Of a stretch of 64,000 bases of DNA, positions 34,506-43,740 are shown piece by piece. Numbering within the stretch: the stretch's first letter is position 1; each line of letters starts with the position of its first letter. The DNA lies in NCBI GenBank assembly GCA_963812415.1, contig CAWEVH010000026.1, positions 62,001-126,000 of the forward strand, written 5' to 3'. Origin of the DNA: JACVRW01 sp963812415. GTDB lineage: Bacteria; Actinomycetota; Thermoleophilia; Solirubrobacterales; Thermoleophilaceae. Made by a program: the position numbers and the translations under genes. The notes below the pieces were generated by a model. The model saw only the letters and a list, made by a program, of their open reading frames with translations. It had not been told where the DNA came from and did not search any database.

Positions 34506-36165
34506 CTACGACCGGTCGACGATCTTGCCCGGGTTGAGGTTGGCGCCCGGGTCGATCCCCTCGAAGAGCGCCTTCACCATCTCGACCCCCGGCGCCGAGA
34601 TGTCCTCCTCGAGCCAGCGCGAGTGCTCCGTACCGACCGCGTGGTGGTGCGACAGCGTGGCCCCCGAGTCGATGAACGACTGCTGGATCGCCGACTTCAC
34701 GAGGTCGTACTGCTCGATCGGCTCCCGGCGTCCCGATGGCGTGAGCGCGAACGTGAAGTAGAGGCAGGCGCCCGCGTGGTAGGAGTGCGAGAGGTGGCAC
34801 ATGATGTACGCGGGCACCGCGAGCTCGGCGAACGCCCCGCGCGCCGCGGCCATCACGTTGTCGTACAGCTCGGGAAGGACGCTCCAGGGGGCTGACGTCT
34901 CCGCCACGTCGGCCAGGACGCCGCGGTCGAGCAGGTAGTCGCGGATGTAGGGCGTGTCGAACTTCTTCTGGTCGTACAGCGCGCCGGGCCCAGTGCCGAT
35001 GCACAGCCCCCTACGGCGCCCGACGATCCGACCGACCAGCTTGCGCTGCGCGGCGACGTGCGCCTTCGTGCCCTCGTAGCCGATGAACGCCAGGCACATC
35101 TGCTCGACGTCGTAGCCCTTGCGCTTCTCGAGGTAGGTGGACAGGGCCTTCGACTTCACCCGGTCGAGGATCGAGTTGCCCGTCCTGGTGGAGAACGAGA
35201 AGGCCGTCTCGTAGGCGTCCGAGACGCGCGTGACCGAGGGCGAGGCCTCGTCGGCCGCGATCTCCCGCATCGCGGCGAGCCCCTCCGTCCAGGACGGGAA
35301 CAGGTACCCGAGGATCGTCCGCTCCTCGGGCAGCCGGTGCACATGCACCGTGGCCTCGGTGATGATCCCGAGCCGGCCCTCGCTGCCCAGCACCATCTCG
35401 CGCACGCTCGGGCCGGTGGAGGTGCTCGGCACGGGGCGGGTGATGAGCATCCCGGCGGGGGTGGCCACCCGCATGGCGCGGGTCAGCTCGGCCACGTCGC
35501 CGTAGCGGTCCGACTGCATGCCCGACGAGCGCGTGGCGACCCAGCCGCCGAGCGTGGAGTGGGTGAAGCTGTCGGGGAAGTGCCCGAGCGTCCAGCCGCG
35601 GGCGTTCAGCTGCTCCTCGAGGTGCGGCCCGAGCACGCCCGCCTGGACGCGCGCCATACGCGACTCCTCGTCGATCGAGAGGACGCGGTCGAGCGCGCTC
35701 AGGTCCACGGAGATGACGCTGCGCGTCTCGCCCGGGGGAGCCTCGAGGCTGCCCGAGATGTTCGTGCCCCCGCCGAACGGGATCAGCACGGCGTCGGCGT
35801 CCATGCCGGCGCGCAGCACGGCGGCCACGGCCGCCTCGTCGCCGGGGCGCACCACCGCGTCGGGCACGCGACCGACGTCGCCGCCGCGGTGGCGCACGAG
35901 ATCGCGCAGGCTCTTGCCCCGCGCGTGCACGAGCCGGTCCAGGGGATCGGTCGACAGGCGCTCGGCGCCGGCCGCGCCCTCGAGCGCCTCCCGCAGCTCG
36001 TCAGGGAGGGACGGCTCGGGGATGGCGAGCTCCTCGAAGGAGCACGCGCCGGGCCGCCGGCCGATCGACGTCGATGGCGAGATGGCGCTCGAGGAACGGC
36101 CCGAGCGCCGGCTTGCCGTGGTGGGTGAATGCCACCCCCTCGTCTCCCCAGCCCCACCACTTCAT
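34506..36165 (-). CDS. FAD-linked oxidase, alkyl-DHAP-synthase-like (frameshift near N-terminus)
   Basis: Starts at ATG 36165 (MKWWGWGDEGVAFTHHGKPA), with a -10-like TATGGT 8 nt before it. The frame breaks at a GCGCCGGGCC stretch near 36045-36052; CSFEELAIPEPSLPDELREA and DPLDRLVHARGKSLRDLVRH then continue in the frame that ends at 34506. FAD-binding PCMH motifs: PFGGGTNISGSLEAPPG, GHFPDSFTHSTLGGWVATRS, SSGMQSDRYGDVAEL and VLGSEGRLGIITEATV. The C-terminal part has SHSYHAGACLYFTFA and SHHHAVGTEHSRWLEED as in alkyldihydroxyacetonephosphate synthases. Ether-lipid synthesis is possible but unproven; it may be a D-2-hydroxyacid oxidase. Confidence 0.87.
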
Positions 36166-36173
36166 CCGTGGTA

Positions 36174-36179
36174 ACCATA
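36174..36179 (-). promoter_or_regulatory. -10 element of the FAD-oxidase gene
   Basis: TATGGT (minus strand) ends 8 nt before the ATG at 36165. It supports that start rather than the internal GTG/ATG that the unbroken frame alone would suggest. Confidence 0.4.
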
Positions 36180-36187
36180 CGCAGGGA

Positions 36188-37187
36188 ATGGCCAGCGACG
36201 CCGCGAGACTCCCCGACCTGCCCCATCCCGTGTCCCGGGCGCTCCGCGAGCGGGCGCAGAGCGGCTCGGCGCCCGGCGCGCGCGACGACCCTCACCGCAT
36301 CGCCCTGGTGATCGAGGGCGGCGGCATGAGAGGGGTCGTATCCGCGGGGATGACGGCCGCGCTGGAGCGGCTCGGCCTCACCGCCTGCTTCGACCTGGTG
36401 GTGGGCGCCTCCGCCGGCGCCTTCAACGGCGCGGCGCTGATCGGCGGCGTCGCCGGCCACGGCGCAGCCACCTACTCGGGGGCGCTCGCGTCGCGTGCGT
36501 TCGTCAACCCCGCGCGGGTCCTGCGTGGACGGCCGGTGATCGACGTGACCTACGCGCTCAGCTACACCTCCGCCGACATCGACGCCGGCCGCCACGAGCG
36601 GGTGCTGAACAGCCCGATCGAGCTGCACTGCATCGCCGTCGACGTGGACACGGCGCGCCCCGTCGATCTCTCCGGCATGCGGACGAAGCGCGAGCTGTGG
36701 GACGCCCTGCTCGCCTCGAGCCGCACGCCCTGGGCCGGCGGTCCGCCGATCGAGATCGGCGGCCGGCGCTACATCGACGGCGGGCTCGGCGCGGCGATCC
36801 CGGTGAGGGAGGCGCTGGCGGCGGGAGCCAGCCACGTGCTCGTGCTGCAGACGAGGCCCCAGGGGGTGCCGCGCAAGGGAGTCTCGAAGCTGGCGGACCG
36901 CCTGATCGAGCGTCAGCTGCGGCGGCTCAACCCGGCGCTCCTGACCCTCTACCGGGACCGGCTCGACTGGTACGAGCGCGTGGTCGCCGACATCGCGCGA
37001 GCGTTCGCGCGATCCCGGGAGCGACCACCCGCCGGTGCTCGGCCTGCGGCCGCCCGCCGGAACGCCCGTGGTAGGACAGCTGGAGCGACGCTCCGCGGTG
37101 TTGGCCACGGCCGCCCGGGACGCCGAGCGGCTGGTCGAGGGCGTGCTGCGGCCGGCGGCCGCGCCCCAGGCCCTCGGCGCCGGCTGA
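36188..37187 (+). CDS. Patatin-like phospholipase (frameshift near C-terminus)
   Basis: About 332 residues from ATG 36188 (MASDAARLPDLPHPVSRALR). Intact active site: glycine loop IALVIEGGGMRGVVSAGM, nucleophile Ser in VVGASAGAFNGAALIGG and catalytic Asp in YIDGGLGAAIPVREAL. The frame breaks near 37005-37015 (GCGCGATCCCGGG). DPGSDHPPVLGLRPPAGTPV, VGQLERRSAVLATAARDAER and LVEGVLRPAAAPQALGAG complete the protein one frame over, to a TGA at 37185-37187. Hydrolyses acyl chains from lipids. Divergent from the FAD-oxidase gene with a gap of only 22 bp. Confidence 0.87.
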
Positions 37188-37189
37188 GC

Positions 37190-37666
37190 CTAGGCGCCGA
37201 GCGCCTCGCTCACCCGTCCGGTCTCGCCCTCCGGCGCCTCCACGAGCACCAGCACCCGGCCGGCATGCACCGCCTCGAGGTCGCGCTTGGCCGTCGCCTC
37301 GTCGAGGCCGGCCTCGGTCAGCAGGCGCTCGATCTCGTGATGGCTGGCGATGTGGGCGTGCTCGACGCCGCCCGGGTAGCTGATCACCTGATCGCGGTCG
37401 GCGTCGGCGAAGCTGCCGCCGCGCTGCTCGCCGCCGGCGAAGTGGCCCCGCTCGTGGCCCTCCGCGTGCTCACCGGCGAAGTCGCCAACGGGCGCTCCCG
37501 GCTCTGTCCGACCGGCGAACTCGCCGACCGGCTCCTCGCGCGCGTCGGGTCGCGGCTCGCCCGTGAGCACGCGCACTTCCGCGCCCGCGATCCCTGCTTC
37601 GAGCACGGCGTTCACCGCCTCAGCGGCCTCGTCGTGCGAGGCGAACGATCCACACAGAGCGGCCAC
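37190..37666 (-). CDS. General stress protein-like, unknown
   Basis: 158 residues from GTG 37666, which follows the strong ribosome-binding site AAGGAGGAAGGC. N-terminal FASHDEAAEAVNAVLEAG and LTEAGLDEATAKRDLEAVHA resemble the repeated alpha-beta units of the YflT/GsiB-type general stress proteins; the middle is Gly/Glu-rich (GEFAGRTEPGAPVGDFAGEH). The C-terminal GRVLVLVEAPEGETGRVSEA fits the second repeat. Identification is tentative. Confidence 0.6.
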   Translation of the reverse strand: MAALCGSFASHDEAAEAVNAVLEAGIAGAEVRVLTGEPRPDAREEPVGEFAGRTEPGAPVGDFAGEHAEGHERGHFAGGEQRGGSFADADRDQVISYPGGVEHAHIASHHEIERLLTEAGLDEATAKRDLEAVHAGRVLVLVEAPEGETGRVSEALGA

Positions 37667-37736
37667 GCCTTCCTCCTTCGTCGGGGGTACTCCGAGTCTA
37701 CGACTCGGAAGCACGCCTGGCGTGACAGGCGGCGGG

Positions 37737-38096
37737 CTAACCGCCCAGCTCTCCCGTCGCCTCCTCGAACTGCCCCATCAGGCGGCCAAGGGCCTCGCCC
37801 GTGTAGGCGTTCAGCGTGCCGGTCCGCTCGGCGATCATCGACGCCCTCGTCTGGAGGCGCTCGAACTCCGGGCTGCGCGCGATCTCGTCGAGCGCCTCGC
37901 GCTCCCCGCGCAGCAGGATGAAGCCCGCCAGGTCACCGCCGTGCGGCGACAGGAACCACGCCTCGAAGCTCTCGATCCTGCCCGCCTCCTGGAGCTGCCC
38001 GTAGTACTGGACAGACTCGTTGAAGACATCGAGCGCCTTGCGCTCCCGACCGCTCACGATCTCCCCCCAGCCAAGGAACAGCGCCTCGTCGGCCAT
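37737..38096 (-). CDS. Small conserved protein, probable alpha-beta barrel, unknown
   Basis: 119 residues from ATG 38096 (MADEALFLGWGEIVSGRERK) behind a textbook AAGGAGG. Reads like a ferredoxin-like alpha+beta barrel: FLGWGEIVSGRERKALDVFN, IESFEAWFLSPHGGDLAGFI, LLRGEREALDEIARSPEFER. Related proteins are widespread in actinobacteria without assigned function. Follows the previous gene's promoter region by 70 bp. Confidence 0.65.
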   Translation of the reverse strand: MADEALFLGWGEIVSGRERKALDVFNESVQYYGQLQEAGRIESFEAWFLSPHGGDLAGFILLRGEREALDEIARSPEFERLQTRASMIAERTGTLNAYTGEALGRLMGQFEEATGELGG

Positions 38097-38174
38097 AGAA
38101 CCTCCTTGCTCGCGGTGAGCCACCGACCCTAATCCCCCCCGCGGGCACCCGCAAGGGGCGGCGATATGGGCGAC

Positions 38175-39433
38175 TCAGTCGCTCGTGGGGCTGCGCTCGA
38201 CGCTGTCGCTGAAGCGGCCCTCCTCATGCTTCTCGGGGGAGTCCGGCAGCGCCTCCTCGCCCTCGCTGAAGCGCCCCTCCTCGCCCGGCTCGCCCTCGCG
38301 AACGCCGCGGGCGAAGTCCGGCTTGAGCTCCTCCTCCGGCGGGTCGGGCTTGTGGTCGACGCCCTTCTCGAAGCTGTCCTTCTGCTCGGGCTTTGCTGGA
38401 TGCTCGTCGCGGTCCATGGCGCCCTGGTACCCGCGAACGGGGGTCGATACTCGGGCCTTCACGAGGCCCTCGCGCTCGGCCCATTCGATCGTGCGCCGAA
38501 GGGTGTCGGCGACCGGGGTATAGCGCAGCCCCAGCTCGCGCTCGGCGCGGCTTCCGTCGTAGCGGTGTCCGTGCAGCAGCGTGCGGACCATCTCGCGGCA
38601 GACGGGCGGTGTGCGGCCGCGGAGGCGGAAGCCCGCCTCCACCAGCGCCCCGCCCGCGGTGGCGAGCCGCGGCGGGAGAAAGCGCACCTCGCGGCGGACG
38701 CCGGACAGCTCGGCGACGATCTCGAGCGCCTCGCGGGATGACAGCGTCGCCCCGTTCAGCACGTAGCGCTCACCGGGGACGCCGCGCTCGGCTCCGAGCA
38801 GGTGGCCCTCCACGCAGTCGGCGATGTCGACGATGCTGATCTGGGTGTCCACGAACGCGCGCAGCCGTCCGTTCAGGTAGGCGATCAGGATCCGCCCGGT
38901 GCCGCTCGCGCGCCCCGGTCCCTGCACCGAGGACGGGTTGATCGAGACGAGCTCGACACCCGCCCGGCGCGCCGCCTCGAACGCGGCGAGCTCGCCCTCG
39001 TGCTTGGAGCGCTCGTAGACCGACAGGTAGGTGCCCCGGTGCGGCGAATCCTCGTTCCCGATCGTGCCGGCGCCTCGCCGAGCGCCCCGGCCGAGGAGGT
39101 GAGCACGACCCTCGGGACGCCCGCTCGGGCGGCCGCGCGCACGGCCGCCTCCGCGCCGCGCACGTTCACGTGGAACAGCAGCGCCGGATCGCTCGGGCAC
39201 ATCGTGTTGACCCCGGCCACGTGGTAGACGAGCTCGCAGCCGTCCATGCCGGAGGCGAGCGCGTCCTCGTCGAGGGTGTCGCCGCGCACCACCCGGGCTC
39301 CCTTGGCGGTCAGGGCGCGCTCGGCCTCGTCGGAGCGGGCGAGTGCCACCAGCTCGTCGCCCCGCTCGATCAGGCGCCCGGCGAGCGCGCCCCCGATCAG
39401 GCCGCTCCCGCCGGTCAGGAAAACTCGCGTCAC
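38175..39433 (-). CDS. NAD(P)-dependent epimerase/reductase with acidic C-terminal extension (frameshifted)
   Basis: From GTG 39433 (VTRVFLTGGSGLIGGALAGR), overlapping the pgsA stop (GTGA). Extended SDR: TGGSGLIGG nucleotide loop, Ser of VVLTSSAGALG, then a frame break at about 39065-39072 and the Tyr-x3-Lys motif YERSKHEGELAAF in the next frame. The last 80 residues (MDRDEHPAKPEQKDSFEKGV onward) are an acidic tail with repeated RFSEGEEALPDSPEK / RFSDSVE units. That tail looks like a separate small actinobacterial protein, and an ATG at 38417 would start it; here it is in one frame with the SDR. Related to the 11444-12550 gene. Confidence 0.83.
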
Positions 39434-40005
39434 GCCTGCCGGTCCTCGCGTGCCACCACGGGGAGCACACGCATCAGGTAGTCGGCCGCCGAGGCCACGG
39501 TGATCGCCGCGGCGGCGAGCATCGCCCACTCGTCCAGGTAGAGGCCGGCGATCTCCTCGCCGGGCCGCAGGATCGCAAGGATGATGGCGAGGAACTGGAT
39601 GCTCGTCTTGACCTTGCCGAGCATGGAGGGCTCCATCACCTCACCCTCCGATGCCACGACGCCCCGCAGCCCCATCACGACCAGCTCGCGGCCGACGATC
39701 ACCGCGACGATCCAGGCGGAGGCGCGCCCCGCCTCCAGCAGCGCGATCAGCACGCCGGAGACGAGCAGCTTGTCGGCGGTGGTGTCGAGGAACGAGCCGA
39801 GCTTGCTGGTCACGCCCCAGCGGCGCGCGAGCCGCCCGTCGATCCAGTCGGTGGCGGCGGCGACGCCGAACAGGATCGCCGCCGCGAGCTCGGCGGAGTC
39901 GCCGTCCCCGTAGAGCACGAGCCACATCACCACGGGGGTGAGCAGGATGCGCGTGGCGGAGCCCGCCGCGATCACGCGCGCGGAGCGGATCCTGCTCTCG
40001 GTCAC
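39430..40005 (-). CDS. pgsA: CDP-diacylglycerol-glycerol-3-phosphate 3-phosphatidyltransferase
   Basis: 191 residues from GTG 40005 (VTESRIRSARVIAAG), which overlaps the dhaM stop by 4 bp; a GTG at 40020 is also in frame. The CDP-alcohol phosphotransferase motif is complete: DWIDGRLARRWGVTSKLG followed by SFLDTTADK, giving D-x2-D-G-x2-A-R-x8-G-x3-D-x3-D. About six transmembrane helices. Makes phosphatidylglycerol-phosphate from CDP-DAG and glycerol-3-phosphate, fitting its place in a glycerol-phosphate operon. Confidence 0.92.
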   Translation of the reverse strand: MTESRIRSARVIAAGSATRILLTPVVMWLVLYGDGDSAELAAAILFGVAAATDWIDGRLARRWGVTSKLGSFLDTTADKLLVSGVLIALLEAGRASAWIVAVIVGRELVVMGLRGVVASEGEVMEPSMLGKVKTSIQFLAIILAILRPGEEIAGLYLDEWAMLAAAAITVASAADYLMRVLPVVAREDRQA

Positions 40006-42491
40006 GATGTGTGTTGCCACGACGCGCGCGCGGACTCTACCGGCGCCCGCCGCGGCGGCAGGGCGCGGCGGGCGGCGGCCGCGGCGGCCTCCATGTCGGT
40101 CTCGCGCAGCGCCGCCTTCACGGCCGGGATCCTGCTCGCCGCCATGCTCAGCTCGCGCACACCGAGTCCGGCCAGCAGCACCGCCGCCTCGGGCTGGCCG
40201 GCCAGCTCCCCGCAGACCCCGACCCAGCGGCCGTGCGCCTCGGCCGCCTCGACCACATTTGCGATCAGGGCCAGCACCGGGGCCAGCGAGTCGTCGAGCA
40301 GGCCGGCCAGCGCCGCGTTGCCTCGCTCGGCCGCCATCGTGTACTGGGCCAGGTCGTTGGTCCCGACGGAGAAGAAGTCCACCTCCGGGGCGAAGCGCTC
40401 CGCCTCGAGGGCGAGCGCGGGCACCTCGACCATCACGCCCACCTCGAGCTCGGCGTCGCTGCCCAGATCCGCGCGCGCCTCGGCCAGCAGCTCCAGGGCC
40501 CGAGCGAGCTCGTCGAGGGTGGCCACCATCGGGAACATCAGCTTGAGGGGGTGCTCCGCGGCCGCGCGCAGCACCGCGCGCAGCTGCGTGCGGAACAGCT
40601 CCGGCTCGGCGAGCGACAGCCTGATTCCGCGGCGGCCGAGAAACGGGTTCTCCTCCGGCTCCTGGTCGACGAAGGGCAGCGGCTTGTCGGCCCCCGCGTC
40701 GAGCGTGCGCACGACCACGGGGCGTCCGTCGAGGGCGCGTGCGATCTCGGTCAGCACCGCGACCTGCTCGTCCTCGTCCGGCGGGGTCGCGCGGTCGAGG
40801 AAGAGGAACTCCGTGCGCAGCAGGCCGACCCCCTCGGCACCCTGCTCCACCGCCCGCTCGGCCTCGGCCGCGCTGCCGAGGTTCGCGAACACCTCCACCC
40901 GCCGGCCGTCGCCCATGGCCCCCGGCTCCGCGGCGCGTGCCTCGAGCGCGCGCCGCTCCTCGGCCGCGGCGTCCCGGCGCGCGCGCCGCTCCGCCACCAC
41001 CTCCTCCCCGGGGTCGACCTCGACCACGCCCGCCTCGCCGTCGAGCACCAGCTCGGTGCCCTCCGCCACCGCCAGCAGGGCGTCACCCAGGCCGACCACG
41101 GCCGGGATCCCGAGCGCGCGGGCGAGTATCGCCGCGTGCGCGGTCGCTCCGCCGCGGGCGGTGGCGATCGCCCGCGCGTCGCCGGGGTCGAGGCCCGCGG
41201 CCTCGCCCGGGGTGACCTCGGCGGCAACCACGATGCCGGGCCCCTGCAGTGCGCCCGTCGGGGCCGAGCAGCCGAGCTGGACGAGGACGCGCCGGGCCAC
41301 GTCCTCCACGTCGACCGCGCGCTCGCGCAGGTAGACGTCGTCGAGCGCCCGGAACGCCTCCGCCGCCTCGGCGCTCGCCGCCTGCCACGCGCGCGCGGCG
41401 CCGGCGCCCTCGTCGATCATCCTCAGCGCCGGATCCGTGATCGCGGCGTCGTCCAGGAGCAGGGCATGGGCGCTGAAGATCTCCGCGGCCTCGGCGCCGC
41501 CGCGCGCCTGCACCGCGCCGCGCAGCTCCTCGAGCTCGCGGCGCGCGGCGGCCCGCGCGTCGTCGAGGCGCGCGCGCTCCTCGGCCGGGCTGCCCCTCGG
41601 GGCGTCGTCGTCCACGACGGGCGCCTGGGCCTGCAGCCGCCGCGCCGGGCCGATCGCGATCCCCGGCGAGGCGGGAACGCCCTGGAGCCGCGCGCCCGCG
41701 GCGGGCGCGCCGGCCGGCGCGGCCGGCTCCGCCGTCTCCGGAGCCGGCTCCTCGCCGCCGCCGTCGTCGGCGTCGCCGAAGTTCTCCGCCGCGAGCGCCT
41801 CGAGCGCCGCGAGCGCCTCGGCGCTCTGAGGCCCGCGAGCGCGGACCACGATCTCGTCGCCCTGGCCGACGGCGAGCGTGGCCAGGCCGGTGAGGCTGCG
41901 GCCGTCGGCCGGGCCGCGCTCGCCGCTGGCGTTCGTGACCTCGACGCGTGCGTCCAGGCCGCCGACGGCGCTCACGAAGCGGGCGGCCGGCCGGGCGTGG
42001 AGGCCGAGCCGGTTCCGCACCCGCAGCCGCAGCTCCTGCGCCGGCCCGTCGTCGCCGCCGGACGGCTCCTCTTCGCTCGGGGCGCCCGCCTCCGTGTCGA
42101 GCTGCTCGGACTTCATCCGGAGCGCGCCGCGCGCCTCGCGCGCCACCTCGTCGAGCGAGCCGCCCGCTCCGGCCAGTGCCGCCGCGGCCACCGCGCCCTC
42201 GACGAGCGGCGCCTCTGAGAGCCGGATCTCCCCGCCTTCCTGAGCGAGCATCTCCGTCGCCATCTCGGCGCTCATCAGCGCGCTGCCGAGGTCCATCAGC
42301 ACGAGCACGCCGTCGGGCGAGCGAACGCGCTCGACCGCCTCGAGCACGCGCTGGGCGTCCGTCCCCATCGCGCCGTCCTCCATCCCGCCCGCCGGCTCGA
42401 TCGGCACCTTGCCGCCGCCCATCTCCCTGGCCAGCTCGCAGACGCCCTCGGCGAGCGCCGCGCTGTGAGAGACGATGACGAGGCCTACCAC
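40002..42491 (-). CDS. dhaM: DhaM: EIIA(Dha)-HPr-enzyme I fusion phosphotransferase
   Basis: 829 residues from GTG 42491 (VVGLVIVSHSAALAEG), which overlaps the glpC stop by 7 bp. Three domains. (1) EIIA of the Man/Dha type, residues 1-130, with His-9 in VSHSAALAEG and GVLVLMDLGSALMSAEMA. (2) HPr, about 165-250, with NRLGLHARPAARFVSAV. (3) Enzyme I, about 290-829, with the phospho-His in GGATAHAAILARALGIPAVV and a full PEP-binding half (GVMVEVPALALEAE, SVGTNDLAQYTMAAERGN, VGVCGELAGQPEA). E. coli DhaM has only a truncated enzyme I; here the barrel is complete, so the protein could take phosphate from PEP itself and pass it to DhaL. Confidence 0.93.
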   Translation of the reverse strand: MVGLVIVSHSAALAEGVCELAREMGGGKVPIEPAGGMEDGAMGTDAQRVLEAVERVRSPDGVLVLMDLGSALMSAEMATEMLAQEGGEIRLSEAPLVEGAVAAAALAGAGGSLDEVAREARGALRMKSEQLDTEAGAPSEEEPSGGDDGPAQELRLRVRNRLGLHARPAARFVSAVGGLDARVEVTNASGERGPADGRSLTGLATLAVGQGDEIVVRARGPQSAEALAALEALAAENFGDADDGGGEEPAPETAEPAAPAGAPAAGARLQGVPASPGIAIGPARRLQAQAPVVDDDAPRGSPAEERARLDDARAAARRELEELRGAVQARGGAEAAEIFSAHALLLDDAAITDPALRMIDEGAGAARAWQAASAEAAEAFRALDDVYLRERAVDVEDVARRVLVQLGCSAPTGALQGPGIVVAAEVTPGEAAGLDPGDARAIATARGGATAHAAILARALGIPAVVGLGDALLAVAEGTELVLDGEAGVVEVDPGEEVVAERRARRDAAAEERRALEARAAEPGAMGDGRRVEVFANLGSAAEAERAVEQGAEGVGLLRTEFLFLDRATPPDEDEQVAVLTEIARALDGRPVVVRTLDAGADKPLPFVDQEPEENPFLGRRGIRLSLAEPELFRTQLRAVLRAAAEHPLKLMFPMVATLDELARALELLAEARADLGSDAELEVGVMVEVPALALEAERFAPEVDFFSVGTNDLAQYTMAAERGNAALAGLLDDSLAPVLALIANVVEAAEAHGRWVGVCGELAGQPEAAVLLAGLGVRELSMAASRIPAVKAALRETDMEAAAAAARRALPPRRAPVESARASWQHTS

Positions 42492-43735
42492 GAAGCGCTC
42501 AGTCCCGACGCCCGGTGGAGCATCTCCACCGGATGCATCGAGCGCACCCCCGTTGCGGCCTCGATGTGCCAGCGGCAGGTCTCCGAGTCGCACACGGTCC
42601 GATCCGGGCCCGCGTCCGCGATCTCCGCGAACAGCCCGGCGCCCACCTTCATGGCGATGTCGTACTTCTCTCGCTTGAGGCCGTAGGTGCCGGCCACGCC
42701 GCAGCAGACGGCGCCGGTCTCGATCGTCTCGAGCTCGGGCACGAGGGCGAGCAGGTCGAGCGCCGGCTTGCCGATGCCGTGGCCCTGCTGCTGACAGGGA
42801 GCGTGGTAGGTCACCGTCTCGGGAACGGGCTGGAAGTCGGCCTTGAGCTCGCCGCGCTCGTGCAGCATCAGCAGGTACTCGCAGATGTCGAACGTCCGGG
42901 CGGACACGGCCTGCAGGTCGGGGTCGTCCGCCATCCCGAGGATCTCGAGCGCCTCTCGCTTCAGCATCAGGCTGCAGCTCGTGGAGGTGGCGACGATGTC
43001 CACCCCCTCGCGCGCGTAGGGGGCCAGCCGCGCGGCGAGCCGGTGCACGTAGCCGCGGGCGTCGTCGAACAGGCCGTTCGACTGGAGCGGCAGGCCGCAG
43101 CAGTCCTGGCGCGGCACCTCGACGCTCAGCCCGTTGTGCTCGAGCAGCTCGACGGTCATCTCGCCGAGCCGGGGCTCGTAGTAGTTGGTCCCGCAGCCGT
43201 GGAAGTAGGCGACCCGCCGCGCGCCGGCCGGCGCGGACCGGCGTCGCGCCCAGCGCTGGAAGGTGCGGCCGGCGAAGCGCGGCACGGGCGCCCGCTGATC
43301 GATGCCGATGGCCTTCTCGACGACCAGTCGGAACAGCCTGTTGCGAAGGCTCCAGTTGGCGATCGGCGCCACCGGCGTCCCCAGCCTCCCGGTCAAGGTC
43401 GGGCGAGCGAGCAGCCGATCGCGCAGCTTGACCCCCTCGGTGGCCTTGAGCTGGGCGCGAGCCTGCGTGTTGATCTCGGCGATGTGGACGCCCTGGGGAC
43501 AGACCTGCGTGCAGACGCCGCAGCCCGAGCAGTAGTCGAGCGAGGCGTCCGGCGAGGGCTCGTCGTCGATGCGGAAGCGCTCCGCCTGGGGACCCACGTA
43601 CTTGGGTCCGGGAAACAGCGGCGTGACGTTCGAGACCGGGCAGTAGGTCTCGCAGATCGTGCACTTGACGCAGTGGTCGAGCGACCCTCGCATGAGGTCG
43701 CCGAGCACGTCGTGGTCTGCGGTGGGGGACGCCAT
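42485..43735 (-). CDS. glpC: Anaerobic glycerol-3-phosphate dehydrogenase subunit C
   Basis: 416 residues from ATG 43735 (MASPTADHDVLGDLMRGSLD). Two 4Fe-4S ferredoxin clusters (CVKCTICETYCP and CSGCGVCTQVCP), then two CCG domains (DCCGLPLQSNGLFDD and CCGVAGTYGLKREKYD), with His-rich APCQQQGHGIGKP between. GlpC anchors the GlpAB dehydrogenase to the membrane and passes electrons to quinone. Follows glpB after 5 bp; its stop is inside the start of dhaM. Confidence 0.92.
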   Translation of the reverse strand: MASPTADHDVLGDLMRGSLDHCVKCTICETYCPVSNVTPLFPGPKYVGPQAERFRIDDEPSPDASLDYCSGCGVCTQVCPQGVHIAEINTQARAQLKATEGVKLRDRLLARPTLTGRLGTPVAPIANWSLRNRLFRLVVEKAIGIDQRAPVPRFAGRTFQRWARRRSAPAGARRVAYFHGCGTNYYEPRLGEMTVELLEHNGLSVEVPRQDCCGLPLQSNGLFDDARGYVHRLAARLAPYAREGVDIVATSTSCSLMLKREALEILGMADDPDLQAVSARTFDICEYLLMLHERGELKADFQPVPETVTYHAPCQQQGHGIGKPALDLLALVPELETIETGAVCCGVAGTYGLKREKYDIAMKVGAGLFAEIADAGPDRTVCDSETCRWHIEAATGVRSMHPVEMLHRASGLSASW

Positions 43736-43740
43736 CCCGC

